NCBI GenBank assembly: GCA_907164885.2
Contig: OU015496.1
Span: forward strand, 131,585,875 to 131,649,874
DNA: 64,000 nt
DNA from: Dolomedes plantarius
Lineage: Eukaryota; Arthropoda; Arachnida; Araneae; Dolomedidae
Direction of reading: 5' to 3'
This document shows positions 12,920 through 25,440 of this stretch, in pieces; the first letter of the stretch is position 1; each line of letters starts with the position of its first letter. The notes below the pieces were generated by a model. That model was not told the DNA's origin and did not search any database. It saw only the letters and a list, made by a program, of their open reading frames with translations. A program made the position numbers and the translations under genes.

Positions 12920-12968
<49 letters not shown>
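12920..12968. repeat. (AT)n microsatellite
   Basis: An AT array that ends at the first base of the Tigger element at 12969. Confidence 0.9.
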
Positions 12969-12971
<3 letters not shown>

Positions 12972-14184
12972 TCGAACCTCCATATATCGAACTTCCACAT
13001 ATCGAAATTTTCTATATCGAACTCTTAGCAAATCTCCATGTTCATTACATAGAAAAACTGTTTCTATATATCGAAAAAATCTCTATATATCGTAATTTTT
13101 TCAAGACAGATTGGGTGATTTTATTCCACTTTAGACCGTTTACCTCACGAAAAGTGAAGTTCAGGGGGAAAAGGTAGTTCAGTGAAGGTTATTTCTGGAG
13201 AAAGTAGAAGTGTATCTAAAGCAGTCTGTGATGACTGGAGAAGCAATGACTTGAAAAAAATTCTAAAAGATTTTCAGCCCGATTATATTTTTAATGCTGA
13301 TGAAATGAGACTCTTTTATAAGTGTTTACACAACAGAACTCTAACTTTGACAGACGACGATTGTCATAGAGGCAAGAACAGTAAAGGTAGAATAACTGTA
13401 CTGGTAGGTGCTAACACGAGTGGCAAAGAAAAACTTCGATTATTGGTAGTAAGTAAAAGTAAGAACCCTAGAGTAGTCAAAAATGTAACGTCTATAGAGG
13501 TTGACTATTGTTCTAATAGAAAGTCATGGCTGACAAGTCAAATGAAGCATGGATTTTGAAATTGGATAGAAAAATGAGTGATCAAAATAGAAAAATTACT
13601 TTGCTTGTAGACAATTGCCCGACCCATCCTAATATGTCTTCAAATTTATCAAATGTTAATTTGCTTTTTCTTCCCCGGAATACCACTTCAATAGTGCAAC
13701 CAATGGACTAGGGTGTAATAAAAAAACGCGAAACTTCATTATCGAAAATTACTTATCTGGACATTTGAAAATGAAAAAACTTTACATAAGATGATTGATA
13801 TGAGGATATGCGCGGCAGAATTAGCCAAAGTGAGGGAAAAGGACGTTTCTGAATCTACAATAAAAAAACTGTTTCGCAAAAGCTGGGTTCAACAAGATAT
13901 TCGTAGTTTTTTGAAAAGAATGTAACTGTGATCATTGTAACCACTGTCTGGATTACTGTTTTTTTTAAAGGTATGTAGTACTCAATAAATCTTTCATATT
14001 AATTCCTTTTTTTAATTATTAACTTTCATTTCATGTGATTGGAGTTTCGTATACGAAAATTAGCTTTAATTTTAATAATTTAGGAGAATCATGATAAAAC
14101 TAATATCAATTCTATATATCGAAATTTCTATATATCGAATTTTTTCCCGGCAATTTGCTACTTCGATATATGGAGGTTTGACTG
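12969..14184 (+). mobile_element. Tigger (pogo) DNA transposon, internally deleted
   Basis: The ends are CAGTCGAACCTCCATATATC on the left and the reverse complement of CAGTCAAACCTCCATATATC on the right, followed by ATATCGAA-type subterminal repeats. TA flanks are present. At 1216 bp it is about half the length of a full Tigger, and the N-terminal CENP-B-type DNA-binding region has been lost. Confidence 0.85.
13150..13925 (+). pseudogene. Tigger/pogo DDE transposase fragment
   Basis: The fragment begins with VKFRGKR at about 13156, then shifts frame into a VISGES-type segment. The first catalytic Asp is in YIFNADEMRLFYK (about 13300). The second is in LLVDNCPTHPN (about 13610). The third is in SIVQPMD (about 13708), 31 residues after the second. 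The codon after that Asp is TAG, where the family has Gln (QPMDQG), so a C-to-T change probably made it. A second frameshift lies near 13540, where two frames overlap. A short C-terminal region runs to a TAA near 13923. It belongs to the DDE_1 family and is not functional. Confidence 0.8.
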
Positions 14185-14196
14185 TATATATATATA

Positions 14197-15460
14197 CAGG
14201 TGGTTATCAAAATAATGGAAACACATCAATATTAGTGTTCTTTATGGATTTGCTTCGTATTCCTTAAAAAACAAGTTTAGGGACCAATATTTTTTATAGA
14301 ATATAGTGTATACATTATTTTACTCTAAAGTAGCAGTAATGAAACTATGGGCATCTCTTTGGGGGATAGCGTAAGATGTCAAACCTTGTAGACAGTGCAA
14401 AAGGGCAAATTGTTGAAGCGCGTTTAATTGGAGTATCTGTTACAACAGCCCCCATGGGTTTGGGTGTTTACCGAGCTATGATATCGGAAGTCAAGATGGC
14501 ATACATAGTTCACGGAAAGACATTCTCTGTGGAACACAATAGGGGACGAAAGTGAAAGCTAAGTGAAAGAGACTGACGGGTGTTGAAGCGGACTGTGACA
14601 TCAAAAAAGAAGACAACTGCAGCCAAAGTGACCATAAAGCTCCATCTGAACCTGAAGGCTCCAGTACAAGTCATTACAGGTAAGACTAAACTTCAAAATC
14701 AAAACAATTACGGCAGAGTAGTAATTCCTTAGCAACTTGTAACAGATGTGAAAACAAACCGTCTTCTACAGTGGTGCCCGGAGCATAAATCCTGGTCAAG
14801 TGATACCTTGAAATATGAAATTTGGTTAGACGAATCATTGTTCACTTTGTTCCCTGGAACAGAAGTGCGTATGTCTGCAGAACACCTACAAAAGCGTATT
14901 ATCATGCATGCCTCATGCCAGCTGTCAAACATGGAGAGGAAATTTTTTCGGGTTTCGGCGGCCATCTCATGGTTTTCAAACGAGATCTATTGTAACCCTG
15001 AAAGGGAGATTGACTGGGAAGGCCTATGTCGAACTTTTGCCGACCAGATCCATCCTATGGTGCAAAAATTGTTTCCTGCTGGAGATGGCGTTCTCCATGA
15101 GGATAATGCTCCGATCCATACAGCTAGACGTGTCAAGTCATGGTTTGAGGAACATAAAGACCAAGTCAAACATCTTATCTGGCCCACAAAGTCCCTAAAC
15201 CTCGATATCATCGAACTGCTGTGGCCTGTTTTAAGGAACAGTGTCAGGAAACAATATCCAGCAATAGCTTCTCTACATGAACATTGACGATTTATCCTTA
15301 AAGAATGGTATAATATTACCTTAACCACTATTCATGACTTACATAATTCACTTCCTAAGTGAATCCAGGTGGTATTAAATGCCATAGATGGTCCTGTGCC
15401 ATATTAATAAAGAATTTCATGGTTTTTCCTAGGTATTTCCATTATTTTGATAACCACCTG
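14197..15460 (+). mobile_element. Tc1-like transposon (DD36E spacing)
   Basis: The TIRs are CAGGTGGTTATCAAAATAAT on the left and its near-perfect mirror on the right, with TA flanks. It is 1264 bp and inserted only 12 bases from the preceding Tigger, in the same (AT)n tract. A long (AT)n array follows at 15471. Confidence 0.87.
14376..15362 (+). pseudogene. Tc1 transposase, broken
   Basis: The likely start is MSNLVDSAKGQIVEARLIG at 14376, the first helix-turn-helix. Several stops and shifts follow up to about 14748. From there a 179-residue frame carries the catalytic region. The first Asp is in IWLDESLFTL, the second in LHEDNAPIHTA and the Glu in LDIIELLW, with 36 residues between the second Asp and the Glu. 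A stop at 15285-15287 precedes the usual C-terminal end at 15362. SPDLNPIE of typical Tc1 reads SLNLDIIE here. It is inactive. Confidence 0.8.
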
Positions 15461-15465
15461 TATAT

Positions 15466-15610
<145 letters not shown>

Positions 15611-16396
15611 TAGGTAACCCTCCAATAACATGGTAGATAGGTTCCTGAAAAATGCCGTGTTGTGTGAAACCGTGTTATGTGAGACCCAGAGACAGTTAAA
15701 AAAAGGGGGGTTACGTTCTGAAAAACTATTAAAAACAAGCATTTTTTTTTTAAATTCAATATAAGCAACTTAATTTTTATTAAAATTTTAAATTTATGTA
15801 TAACGCAAAACGAAAAGAAACAAAAAAAATATTATTTCCATTTAATACGACCTTAATTCAATAAATTGCTTCCTCATCACTGCTCACTACAAACAAACGA
15901 GAATGTTTTTTCGATTGAACGATATCGCCTTCACTTTCAGAATCTTTTTCTTCATTTAGATATCTTGCACCTTCTATCCTCTTTAAAAAATCTATAATTT
16001 TGGTTTATTTGTTGGTTCTTACAAGGTCATTGCATATTCACGGTATGCAGATAGACAATTCCACAGATCCCTTTTGAATTTTCGGTTTCTTTCAGTGGAA
16101 GGGTCTGCATTCAGGAAAAATGATTCAAGATTTTCAGATAAGCTTAGGCCTTCTTGTAATTTTATAGAGTTAGGGATGAATAAATTATAATTTGTTTATA
16201 CATTTCCATATAAAGCCACTATAGTTCATTATTCCATCACATTATTATTTTAAGGTAACTTTGTTTTTAAATGTGTTATACAAAAATCATGTTATCTAGT
16301 GCTATAGAAGTAGAGTTGTACAAGGGATTTCACATTTTTTTTACGTGTTAGAGCCAAACCGTGTTGTAAGATGCCATGCTGTAGGAGGGCTACCTG
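15611..16396 (-). mobile_element. Tigger-like (pogo group) transposon remnant
   Basis: The ends are TAGGTAACCCTCCAATAACA (the first base is probably a mutated C) and the reverse complement of CAGGTAGCCCTCCTACAGCA. Long similar subterminal parts containing AACCGTGTT are present on both sides. TA flanks are present. The 786-bp element keeps only the C-terminal part of a minus-strand transposase. Confidence 0.7.
15858..16200 (-). pseudogene. C-terminal remnant of a transposase in the Tigger-like element
   Basis: Read on the minus strand from about 16200, one frame gives LSENLESFFLNADPSTERNR, continuing to about 16025 (SAYREYAMTL). After a frameshift a second frame gives KIIDFLKRIEGARYLNEEKD and ends in an acidic tail (VSSDEEAIY, stop at 15858-15860). 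Acidic C-terminal tails are common in Tigger-type transposases. I do not recognise the exact subfamily. The DDE core and DNA-binding parts are missing. Confidence 0.5.
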
Positions 16397-16408
16397 TATA
16401 TATATATA

Positions 16409-18060
16409 CAGTGGCTCCCAAAAGTGTTTGTATACTTACGTTTTTCAATGGATTATGGGTCTATCCATTAATTAAAATGAATATTTCAGAATGGGTATTT
16501 AATAATACGATATATAATATATTCTTAACAAAACTACATGAAATATTTTAAAAACATAGTAAAACTTTATTTTTAAGAAACCAATAATCAAAAAGTAACA
16601 AAAACGTTTTCTCACGAAAGTCATAGTACACTTGTAAAAAATTTCTACATATTAGTAAATATTCTAATTTTTCGTTAAATTAATATTTAGTAGGATATTC
16701 TTTAGCATCCACAACAGCTTTTAAACGTCTGGGAATAGATTGCACTAGATCTTTTGAAATTTCTGTATGAATGTTCATCCATTCATCAATCATAATTGTT
16801 TTTAGTTCGCTTTTCGTGTGAATGTCATGCTTTCGTACTCGAACCTCAAGTTCTCCCCAATTATGTTCTATTGGGTTTAAATCTGGCAATTGAGGTGGTG
16901 ATTTCAAAACTTGTGGACAATTATAGAGACACCAGATGCGAACGTTGAGAGCCGTGTGCTTAGGATCATTATCTTGATAAAAAAACAAATTTGTTTCCAA
17001 TACCCAAATTTTGGGCTGATAATTTTAAATTGTCTCTTAAGATATTTATATAAGCAGCATGATTCATTATGCCATCAATAAATACCAAATTATCTAGTTC
17101 TGATGCTGACATGCACCCCCACACAAGGATACCTCCACCACCATGCTTAACTGTTCCTACTATGTTCTTACGATTAAGTTCCACATTTTTTCTTCTCTAT
17201 AAAATTATACGCCCATCGGAACCAAAAGTGTTAAAATTACTTTCATCGGCAAATCAGACATTATTCCAATACGTTTGGGGCTTATTTATCATTGTTAGTG
17301 CGAAGGAAAGCCTAAGCTTTCTGTTTTTCTTACTCACAAAAAATTTTCTACGGGGGAACGCCAATGTAAGCCAGCTACTCCGAGAACTCGTCGAACAGTT
17401 TCAGGTGAAATTGAAGTGGAAAGTGTTTCATTAAATTCTGCAGAAACTTTTGCAGCACTCAAACGCGGATTTTTCACAAATTTTCTAATTATAGATCTCT
17501 GATCACGTTAATTAACTTTTCCGGACAACCTTTTCTTGCCTAGTTTTCGATCCGACTTTCTTCTTTAAAGCGTTTTATCACATACTGCACAGTTTAATGG
17601 GATAAATTAAGTAATTCAGCAATATTTCAAACTCCTTTACCACCACTATGATGAAAAAGAATCAATTTTCGAATGCTGTTTGCTGTTTCTTTATGACTAG
17701 GAGTCATTTTTAAATAATAAATTAAATATTACGGAGTAGGCAAGGAAAAATTAAAGCCAAACGATATTTTAAATGCCACTACAATTCAAAAATAAAAATA
17801 AAGCGCCAGACGATAATTTTAATTATGAATTTAACCGAAAATATATCAGTGTACGATGACTTTTCTGAGATAAAATTTTTGTTACTATTTGATTACTGGT
17901 TTCTTAAAAATATAGTTTTACTATGTTTTCAAATTATTTCACGTAATTTTGTTAAGAATAGATTATAGATCTTATTAATAAATACCCATTCTGAAATATT
18001 CATTTTAATTAATGGATAGACCCCTATTTCATTGAAAATCGTAAGTGTACGAACACTTTT

Positions 18061-18064
<4 letters not shown>
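16409..18064 (-). mobile_element. Tc1-like transposon with about 215-bp TIRs
   Basis: The left end is CAGTGGCTCCCAAAAGTGTT. The right end is the mirror but stops at CACTTTTGGGA, so about 8-9 terminal bases were lost into the adjoining (AT)n. The two ends mirror each other over roughly 16409-16625 and 17850-18064, including GGTCTATCCATTAATTAAAA and TTTTACTATGTTTT-type blocks. This is a long TIR. The element encodes a minus-strand Tc1 transposase. Confidence 0.85.
16680..17707 (-). pseudogene. Tc1 transposase (DD34E), broken
   Basis: The start is MTPSHKETANSIRKLILFHH at 17707, the first helix-turn-helix. In-frame stops in the helix-turn-helix region and several shifts between 17200 and 17560 disrupt the N-terminal half. 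The catalytic core has two blocks. Block 17184-16969 contains GGGGILVWGCMSASELDNL. Block 17000-16680 has the second Asp in FYQDNDPKHTA and the Glu in PDLNPIEHNWGEL, exactly 34 residues apart. The C-terminus SIPRRLKAVVDAKE is typical. Frame breaks near 16975-17000 join the two blocks. Confidence 0.83.

Positions 18065-18100
<36 letters not shown>
18065..18100. repeat. (AT)n microsatellite at a truncated TIR
   Basis: The array abuts the truncated right TIR of the Tc1 element. The TIR's last bases may have been replaced by slippage of this repeat. Confidence 0.9.
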
Positions 18101-18103
<3 letters not shown>

Positions 18104-18600
18104 GTGCATGTGTGTCGGTGAATTTTTAAAATGTAAATCAGCTTTTGCATAAAGAGCTACAATTTTATGACCTGAATCTACATCTTTTAAATATTTCTAT
18201 ACATGCATCCTTATCTAAATTTAATTGCCCTTAAGTTTAATTTTTATAACAGTTTTAACATGATCATAAGCGGGCATTTTTATAAAGCTTCAAAGATATA
18301 CGGAAATTTTAGGAGTTTAGCACTGTCAGTTATCAACATCTTTAAGAATTTTTCAGAAGTTTCCTTTACCTACATTTATAGTTACTCCCACACATGGAAA
18401 GAGAGATGGACGTGAAATGTCATGGTTCAGTGTATGGACATATATTTATATTTCAAAATAGAAAACTTGCTTCTTCTCCTCAATACAAATAGGAACTACT
18501 CCTTCTCTTCGTTCTACATGTTTTTTGTTCTTCTTTGAAACCAAACTCCTGTCTATTCTCTACAATGGAACTTGTTAGAATACATTTAAAATACACAAAC
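18101..18600. other. Spacer, no gene seen
   Basis: AT-rich sequence. The short ORF at 18203-18415 has no recognisable motif. Confidence 0.4.
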
Positions 18601-18639
18601 TTCTTTATTTCAAAAGCTTAATGTATTTCTTGACTATTT

Positions 18640-19120
18640 AATATCTTTTCTCCGTGTTATACTGAATACGTCTCCAAATCTTGCGCAAAACCATATTAAC
18701 CATGTAAAGTATTGTATTCTAAAATATATAATGTCTTATTTCAACATATCTTTGAATGTTATAGTAAATACGTTTTCAAATCTTGTGCAGAACCATATTG
18801 AGTATTTAATATCAAATACTGCAGTTCTATAAACGAAAATCATATTTTTATAAAGTAATTGATTACAAAATATATAATGTCTTATTTCTCATATCTTTGA
18901 ATATTATACTAATACTTTTCTAAATCTTATGCAAAACCATATCGATTATTTACTATCAATTTTCGCAAATATTGTAAATGGTAGTCCCATTTCCATAAAG
19001 CAATTTATTACACACTATAGAATGCCTTAATTTTACATATATTTCAATGTTATGGTAAATACATTTCCAAATTTTGCGCAAAATCATATTGAATTACTTT
19101 TTTCATAATAAGACTACAAT
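18640..19120. repeat. Degenerate tandem repeat, period about 100-150 bp, four units
   Basis: The units share ATATCTTTGAATGTTATAGT, AATACGTTTYCAAATCTT and GCGCAAAACCATATT. They are seen near 18655, 18755, 18895 and 19045. They differ by substitutions and indels. Nothing is coded. Confidence 0.65.
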
Positions 19121-19651
19121 TATTAAAACAAGATTATATTTTGACGGTATACACTTTTTTAAGCAATGTTAAATATATGCGTGATTCTTGTCTGCGTACA
19201 AAGTTATAACTTAGAAAAAGTTCTAGTTATATGAATAGCTAAGGAGAAAAGAAGATTTTCAAACATGCCTTTTTCGAAAACATATATGCAGTTTGGGACA
19301 AATTTGCATTCTCATTCTGTCATTTGCTTTACGTAAGTAAAACTTTTGTAGCAACTTTCGCGTTATTTCATTCTGCTTATTAAGTTAAAAAGTAAGTCAC
19401 TGTAAAAAAAAAAAATAATATTTCTATTTTGTCTAAATTACGACATGGATTAAAATAGCATAGTTTACTATTTTTGTGAAAATGTGAATATAAATTTTCC
19501 TTGTATATTTTGTTAGTACTGCATTCTTCATTCTGTTTGTATACTGTGTTACGCAAGTATTCTTTACTTACAAAGATTGTTTGTTCATACAAATGTACTT
19601 TAAAGGTTTTTACCATTACAGAATACATTTCTTAATTTTGGTGTTGAACAT

Positions 19652-20546
<895 letters not shown>

Positions 20547-20547
<1 letters not shown>

Positions 20548-21842
20548 TGAGGCTTTTCATACATTTTTTAGACGATGCATATTGTATTCACAAAACTAAA
20601 TTACATAAAATTCTTGTGTTTTAAATATTCTATTTGACATCCCTTATTCTGAACTATCTTTGGACACCGCAATTTCCAGGATAATAATGCCTTTTGAAGT
20701 GTCAGAAGAGGTATTCTATCCCATTCCTCCTGAACAGCTTTCCAGAGTCCTGTAAGGGTTTTGGTACGACGTTTGGATAATGCAGATTTTAAAAGTCCAA
20801 AAGCACAAAAATCCATAGGTGATACATCGGGATATTTAGTAGGGATATCAGTGAAGGGTATGGCCTTGATACCAGTTTATTTTTCCATTTCTTTTAGGAA
20901 ATTTACGGTGGATTTTGATGTGTGACTGCTAGCTTTGTCCTCATGGAGTCTCACAGATTGATGGCACTGTGGGTAAAGCGATGGTATTTCATTCAGAAAA
21001 ATTTGCGATAAAATATGTTCCTGATTGTATTTGGAGTTAATCTTGACATTTTTTTCCACTCTCTTTATTTTTAACTTGCCATTATAAGAAAAACCAGCAA
21101 AATCATGAATCCCTTAGAAAAACTTTCTTTCGATTATTTGAACCATGTACTTAAATTTTTTTCTCCCCTTTTATGATAATAAATGGCTCTTTTTTTTTTT
21201 GCAATCATTTAAATACACCCATGATTCATCTATTGTGACAATTGCTTTCCATTTTTCTTTGGATAAGTGTTTCTCATATAGAATTCTGCAGCGTGTCATG
21301 CGTTCAGCGATATGATTTGGAAGAAGACGATGCACATTGCGTTTTTCCGCTTTCTTAAGATTTAAATCAACGTTTATCATTTTGTTTACAGTGGACACCG
21401 AGCATTTTAATGATTTTGCAACTGTCCTTTGACTAATGGAATTTTCTTTTAACATTAAACAACGTACCTTCGCAATAGTGGAAGATTTCCTTTTTTTCTT
21501 GGATACTTGTTTGGAATTTTTGTCCCACTTCAGGCTCCAATTTGTCGATTTTTTCCTTTCTTGTTGACGATATTACCTATCGACGCTTTAGATATCACAA
21601 AACCATGACTCTCACATCGTTTTTGGATAACGGAGTATGCATATTTCTCTTGGGAAAGAGCATAAATGTAGCCTTCGAACCACTGCTTTGTTAAAAACGC
21701 CATTTTAAATAAAAACAAAACTTCCAAGCCGCAGACGATAATTTTGACTTTTAAAAGTATAGTACAATTGCAATTATTTCTTTTGCAGCAAACGATTTTT
21801 TAATACCCCTTACCAAAATCGTCTAAGAAATGTGCGAACAGC

Positions 21843-21847
<5 letters not shown>
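20547..21847 (-). mobile_element. DD41D (rosa-like) mariner, copy 3
   Basis: The third copy of the family at 30-1336, same strand. The right TIR (reading inward) is CAGAGGCTGTTCGCACATTT. The left TIR is slightly mutated (CTGAGGCTTTTCATACATTT). (AT)n flanks both sides (20495-20546 and 21848-21906). It is the best preserved of the three. Confidence 0.87.
20601..21703 (-). pseudogene. DD41D mariner transposase, broken
   Basis: The start is MAFLTKQWFEGYIYALSQEK at 21703. An N-terminal frame runs to 21530, and a second frame (21455-21171) holds a helix-turn-helix (SVSTVNKMI) and the first catalytic Asp in TIDESWVYLND. A third frame (21059-20877) has the second Asp in RLHEDKASSH. The last (20816-20601) starts at MDFCAFGLLK, whose Asp is the third catalytic residue. 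A stop near 20878-20880 and indels near 21110 and 21460-21530 break it. Confidence 0.82.

Positions 21848-21906
<59 letters not shown>
21848..21906. repeat. (AT)n microsatellite
   Basis: An AT array directly abutting the TIR of the mariner at 20547-21847. Confidence 0.93.
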
Positions 21907-21912
<6 letters not shown>

Positions 21913-22153
21913 TTTTGAGTATTTAAGACCCTTTTAACCCCTTTAAAGTTTGGGCCTTTTCAAAAGATTTAGCATTTATAACTTGATGTACAATGAAAAA
22001 TTTTAGCTTCCTAGGCGTTATAGTTCCAGAGATAATGTGATCAGTCACGGTGTGAGTGGCATATGGAAATTATATAATACAGATAAATAGAAAGATCAGA
22101 GCTATATATAAACTTATAATTTTGAAAGTCATTTTCCCAAAGAGACATGTTAA

Positions 22154-22398
22154 CCCTCTGAGCGGTGCCGTTTGCACAGTGTAAACGCCGAAATCTAATA
22201 TATTTTTCACTTGCATTCAATGTATTCCAGTTAAATGAACGAAAGAATTGCTAGTACTGCCATCTGTTATCAGTTTGAAAAAGTAGAAACCTTTTGTAAC
22301 CTTTAATTGTAAAAAATTTCAAGATTCTTTAGGTAAAAAAAAATCGTGAAAAAAATCTGTACCGTGCAAACGATGGAGGTTTTTTGCTCCTGAAAGGG
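22154..22398. mobile_element. piggyBac-type MITE
   Basis: A 245-bp element flanked by intact TTAA at 22150-22153 and 22399-22402. The ends read CCCTCTGAGCGGTGCCG on the left and the reverse complement of CCCTTTCAGGAGCAAAA on the right. A second inverted block is GTTTGCACAGTG on the left and ACCGTGCAAAC on the right. There is no coding sequence. The TTAA flanks and CCCT ends fit piggyBac. Confidence 0.75.
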
Positions 22399-22499
22399 TT
22401 AATCGCTTTAAAGATTAAGCTCTTTCGTTGAAATTCTGCACGATGTTGTCTAAAACCGCAAACTTTGTGGTACCTGATTTAAAATTTTGGTAAGCCAGT

Positions 22500-22960
22500 A
22501 TTATCATAAACAAGTTAAAAAAATAATGTAAATATAATCCAATAAAAACAGTGCATAATATCCGAATAAACATAATTCTAATGTCACAATCAATATTCAG
22601 TGACTGACACAAAATTGTATCATCATTTTTGAAGTAAATATTTTTTAAAAAATATTCCATCTTCTTTCATTAGTCGATAAGAATCCCCTATGATAGAAAA
22701 AATAATAATTAAACAAAAATTCGATAAACTGATGACTGAAAAAAGTCTCCACATTTCTTTCTGCAATTATATTAATATATCTTTAAAAATGCAACGAAAA
22801 AGAAACCTGTCTGCAAATTGAAGGAAAATTATCAAAGTTTCCAAGTTTAAAAAACTGATCGATTTTACACAAGAAACTAACATTTACATTAAATGTTCAG
22901 TCCTTCCGATCAAATAGTTCTCTATGTCGTCTATAACCAGAATGTTTATGACTAGTGGTA
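22500..22960. repeat. Copy of the dispersed non-coding unit
   Basis: This shares ordered blocks with 24560-24950, 25600-25950 and 34740-35040. The blocks include CAATCAATATTCAGTGACTG, ATTAGTCGATAAGAATCCC, TTTCTTTCTGCAATTATATT and GATTTTACACAA. The DUF4817-type mariner at 22965 inserted at its end. Confidence 0.65.
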
Positions 22961-22964
22961 TATA

Positions 22965-24417
22965 CAGCGTGTCCCAAAACGACCGCATAAACTCTGCACA
23001 GCTAGATTCCTCGTAGGGAGTACATAAAAACTGCCCAAAGAAGCGTTCCTGTACGATCCATTGTTTACGAGAAAAATACGAAAAACAAAGTATGACGTCA
23101 CTGCCGGTGCAAGAAAAAAAACACTTTATTGGACATATCAAACAATAGTTGCATATCTTTCTAGACGATAATGTTTAAAACGTTCGCCGCGCATATCGCG
23201 TCATGCATACGTGCGGACGCCATGGAGTGACGTTAAGCCGCCGTTGAACTGGTATTTAAAAGGCAGCATCTTGCAGCTACCGGTAGTTTTCGTATAGTGG
23301 ACATGTACTCCGTTCGTGACTACTGCGACATGTACTTGATGTACGGCCGATGTAATGGAAATGCCTTACGAACTGCTAGGCAGTATACCCGTCGATATCC
23401 GTCCCGCCGTCCTCCCGATGTCAACGTCATCCGTAGGCTGGACGACAGGCTGCGAAATACGGGAAGCGTCTTGCCAACAGCCAATCTTCTCGATAATGGA
23501 AGACCGCGGAGCGGCCTGACGGTAGCACAGACGGATGCAATACTGCAGCGGGTAGAAGAGACGCCCGAGGTAAGCACACGCGCATTAGCCCGTGAGATGA
23601 CTTCGAGTAAAAGTACTGTGCACAGGCTTTTACGGTCTGAGAGGCTACACCCATTTCGGTACACAACCGTGCAAGGTCTGAAACCAGATGACTTTCAGAA
23701 ACGCGTGGCCTTCTGTGAATGACTGTTGCAGCAACAGAACACAGATAATGGTTTCATTGCACATATCCTGTGGACTGATGAATCATGTTTCACTCGTGTT
23801 GGGGTATTCAACCATCACAACAGCAATATGTGGTCCCAGGTCAATCCGCATGCAATCCGGCCGCAGAAACGTTGGTCTCTTAACGTGTGGGCCGGCATAC
23901 TCGGGGATCGCCTTTCTTGGACCATATCTGTTGCCTGAACGGCTCTCGGGACAGTCGTACTTGGTGTTTCTCAATGATGACTTAACCGAGTTCCTCGATG
24001 ACATACCATTAGCGGCAATACAGGGACTTTGGTTCCAGCATGATGGGGCTCCGGCGCATTTCTGTGCTCCTGTACGTGGTTGGCTGGATATGGAATACCC
24101 CGGCCGCTGGATCGGACGTGGGGGTCCGGTTCTAGGGCCGCCACGTTCGCCACGTTTGTGATGACAGCCATTCCACGCCGAGCTCAAACCTGCCTCGACA
24201 TGCACGGCAGACACTTTGAACATCTGCTTTAAATTGTGCATGCTGTTGATATGTTCAATAAAGTGTTTTTTCTTGCACTGGCAGTGACGTCATACTTTAT
24301 TTTTCGTATTTTTCTCGTAAACTAAGGATCGTACAGGAACGCTTCTTTGGGCAGTTTTTATGTACTCCCAACGAGGAATCTAGCTGTGCAGAGTTTATGC
24401 GGTCGTTTTGGGACACA

Positions 24418-24420
<3 letters not shown>
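22965..24420 (+). mobile_element. Mariner-like element with a DUF4817-type transposase and long TIRs
   Basis: The left end is CAGCGTGTCCCAAAACGACC and the right end mirrors it as CATTGTGTCCCAAAACGACC, with TA flanks. The inverted match runs for about 180 bp on each side, through ACTCTGCACAGCTAGATTCC and GAAGCGTTCCTGTACGATCC to TGACGTCACTGCC. GC content inside is clearly higher than in the surroundings, which suggests a younger insertion or foreign origin. Confidence 0.87.
23303..24161 (+). pseudogene. DUF4817/DDE_3-type mariner transposase, broken
   Basis: The start is ATG at 23303 (MYSVRDYCDMYLMYGRC). The N-terminal 60 residues match the DUF4817 helix-turn-helix of insect transposases. A second helix-turn-helix follows (STRALAREMTSSKSTVHRLL). 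A TGA at 23720-23722 probably replaces Trp (same frame continues to about 23938). The first catalytic Asp is in LWTDESCFTR. A frameshift near 23910 leads to the second Asp in WFQHDGAPAHF. The frame ends at PPRSPRL (24161), before the expected PDLTPLDFFLWG. The third Asp and the C-terminus are therefore lost, probably by deletion. Confidence 0.82.
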
Positions 24421-24491
<71 letters not shown>

Positions 24492-24499
24492 GTGTGTGT
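24421..24499. repeat. (AT)n-(TATG)n microsatellite
   Basis: An AT run passing into TATG and TG repeats. It follows the right TIR of the element at 22965-24420. Confidence 0.93.
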
Positions 24500-24549
24500 G
24501 ACTATGTATTAATATAAATGAATTAAAATTTTGGCATTTCATTATTATC

Positions 24550-25377
24550 AGAAACATCTTTAAATCATGTAAATCGGATAATTAAAATCACCATGTTTAA
24601 TAACAGAATTGACGAATTGGAATATCTCTTTTAATACACAATCAATGTATATCGACTGAATAAAAATTGAATCTGTATTTTCATAGTAAAGATTTAAAAA
24701 TATTCCTCTTTCAATAATTATTCGATAAGAATACCCGACCAGCACAATAAAATATAATTAAAAAAATTCAATAAACTGAGGATTTAAAAAACGCCACCTC
24801 ATATCTTTCTGCAGTTTATATTTGTATGTCTTTGAAAAATGTACAGAAAAAGTAACTGTCGACAAATTGAAGAAAAATATCTGTTTCTAGGTTTAAAAAA
24901 TTAACTGAATATTACACAATAACCTGATGGTCAATATATTTTTTTACTCAAACAAGTTGCCTATTTTTTTTCCCTTTATTCCTGTAATTTTGGATTAAAT
25001 CTGCACTACCGAGAACAAATTTTGCCAGCGGTGCTGCTCTCCACTTTCTCTCTCTGTTTAATTTAGTTATGTTACACTTCTTGTAGGAAAGAAAAAGATA
25101 AAAAAGTAACTTTTTTATCACCATCGGAGCACATATTCTTTTTCGAAAGTTTCCACTCGCAATTAAAGTTGTCTACAGACTTTTTTTTACTTATTTAATT
25201 AAAGTAGTTTTAAATACAGCAAAAAATACACCGAAGAAAAATGAAAATGGTGTATAAAAGTAGATATATATAAAATATGCTGTAATGCATTTTAATTTAA
25301 ATGATTTTTCATGGGAAATTTCCTTCAATGTTTTGAAAGTATCAGAAAAGAATAATTTTTATATTATGTTTTGATAT

Positions 25378-25440
<63 letters not shown>

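Noticed and set aside
23320..24241. Minus-strand open frames inside the mariner at 22965
   Set aside because: They lie antisense to the DUF4817-type transposase and lack recognisable motifs.
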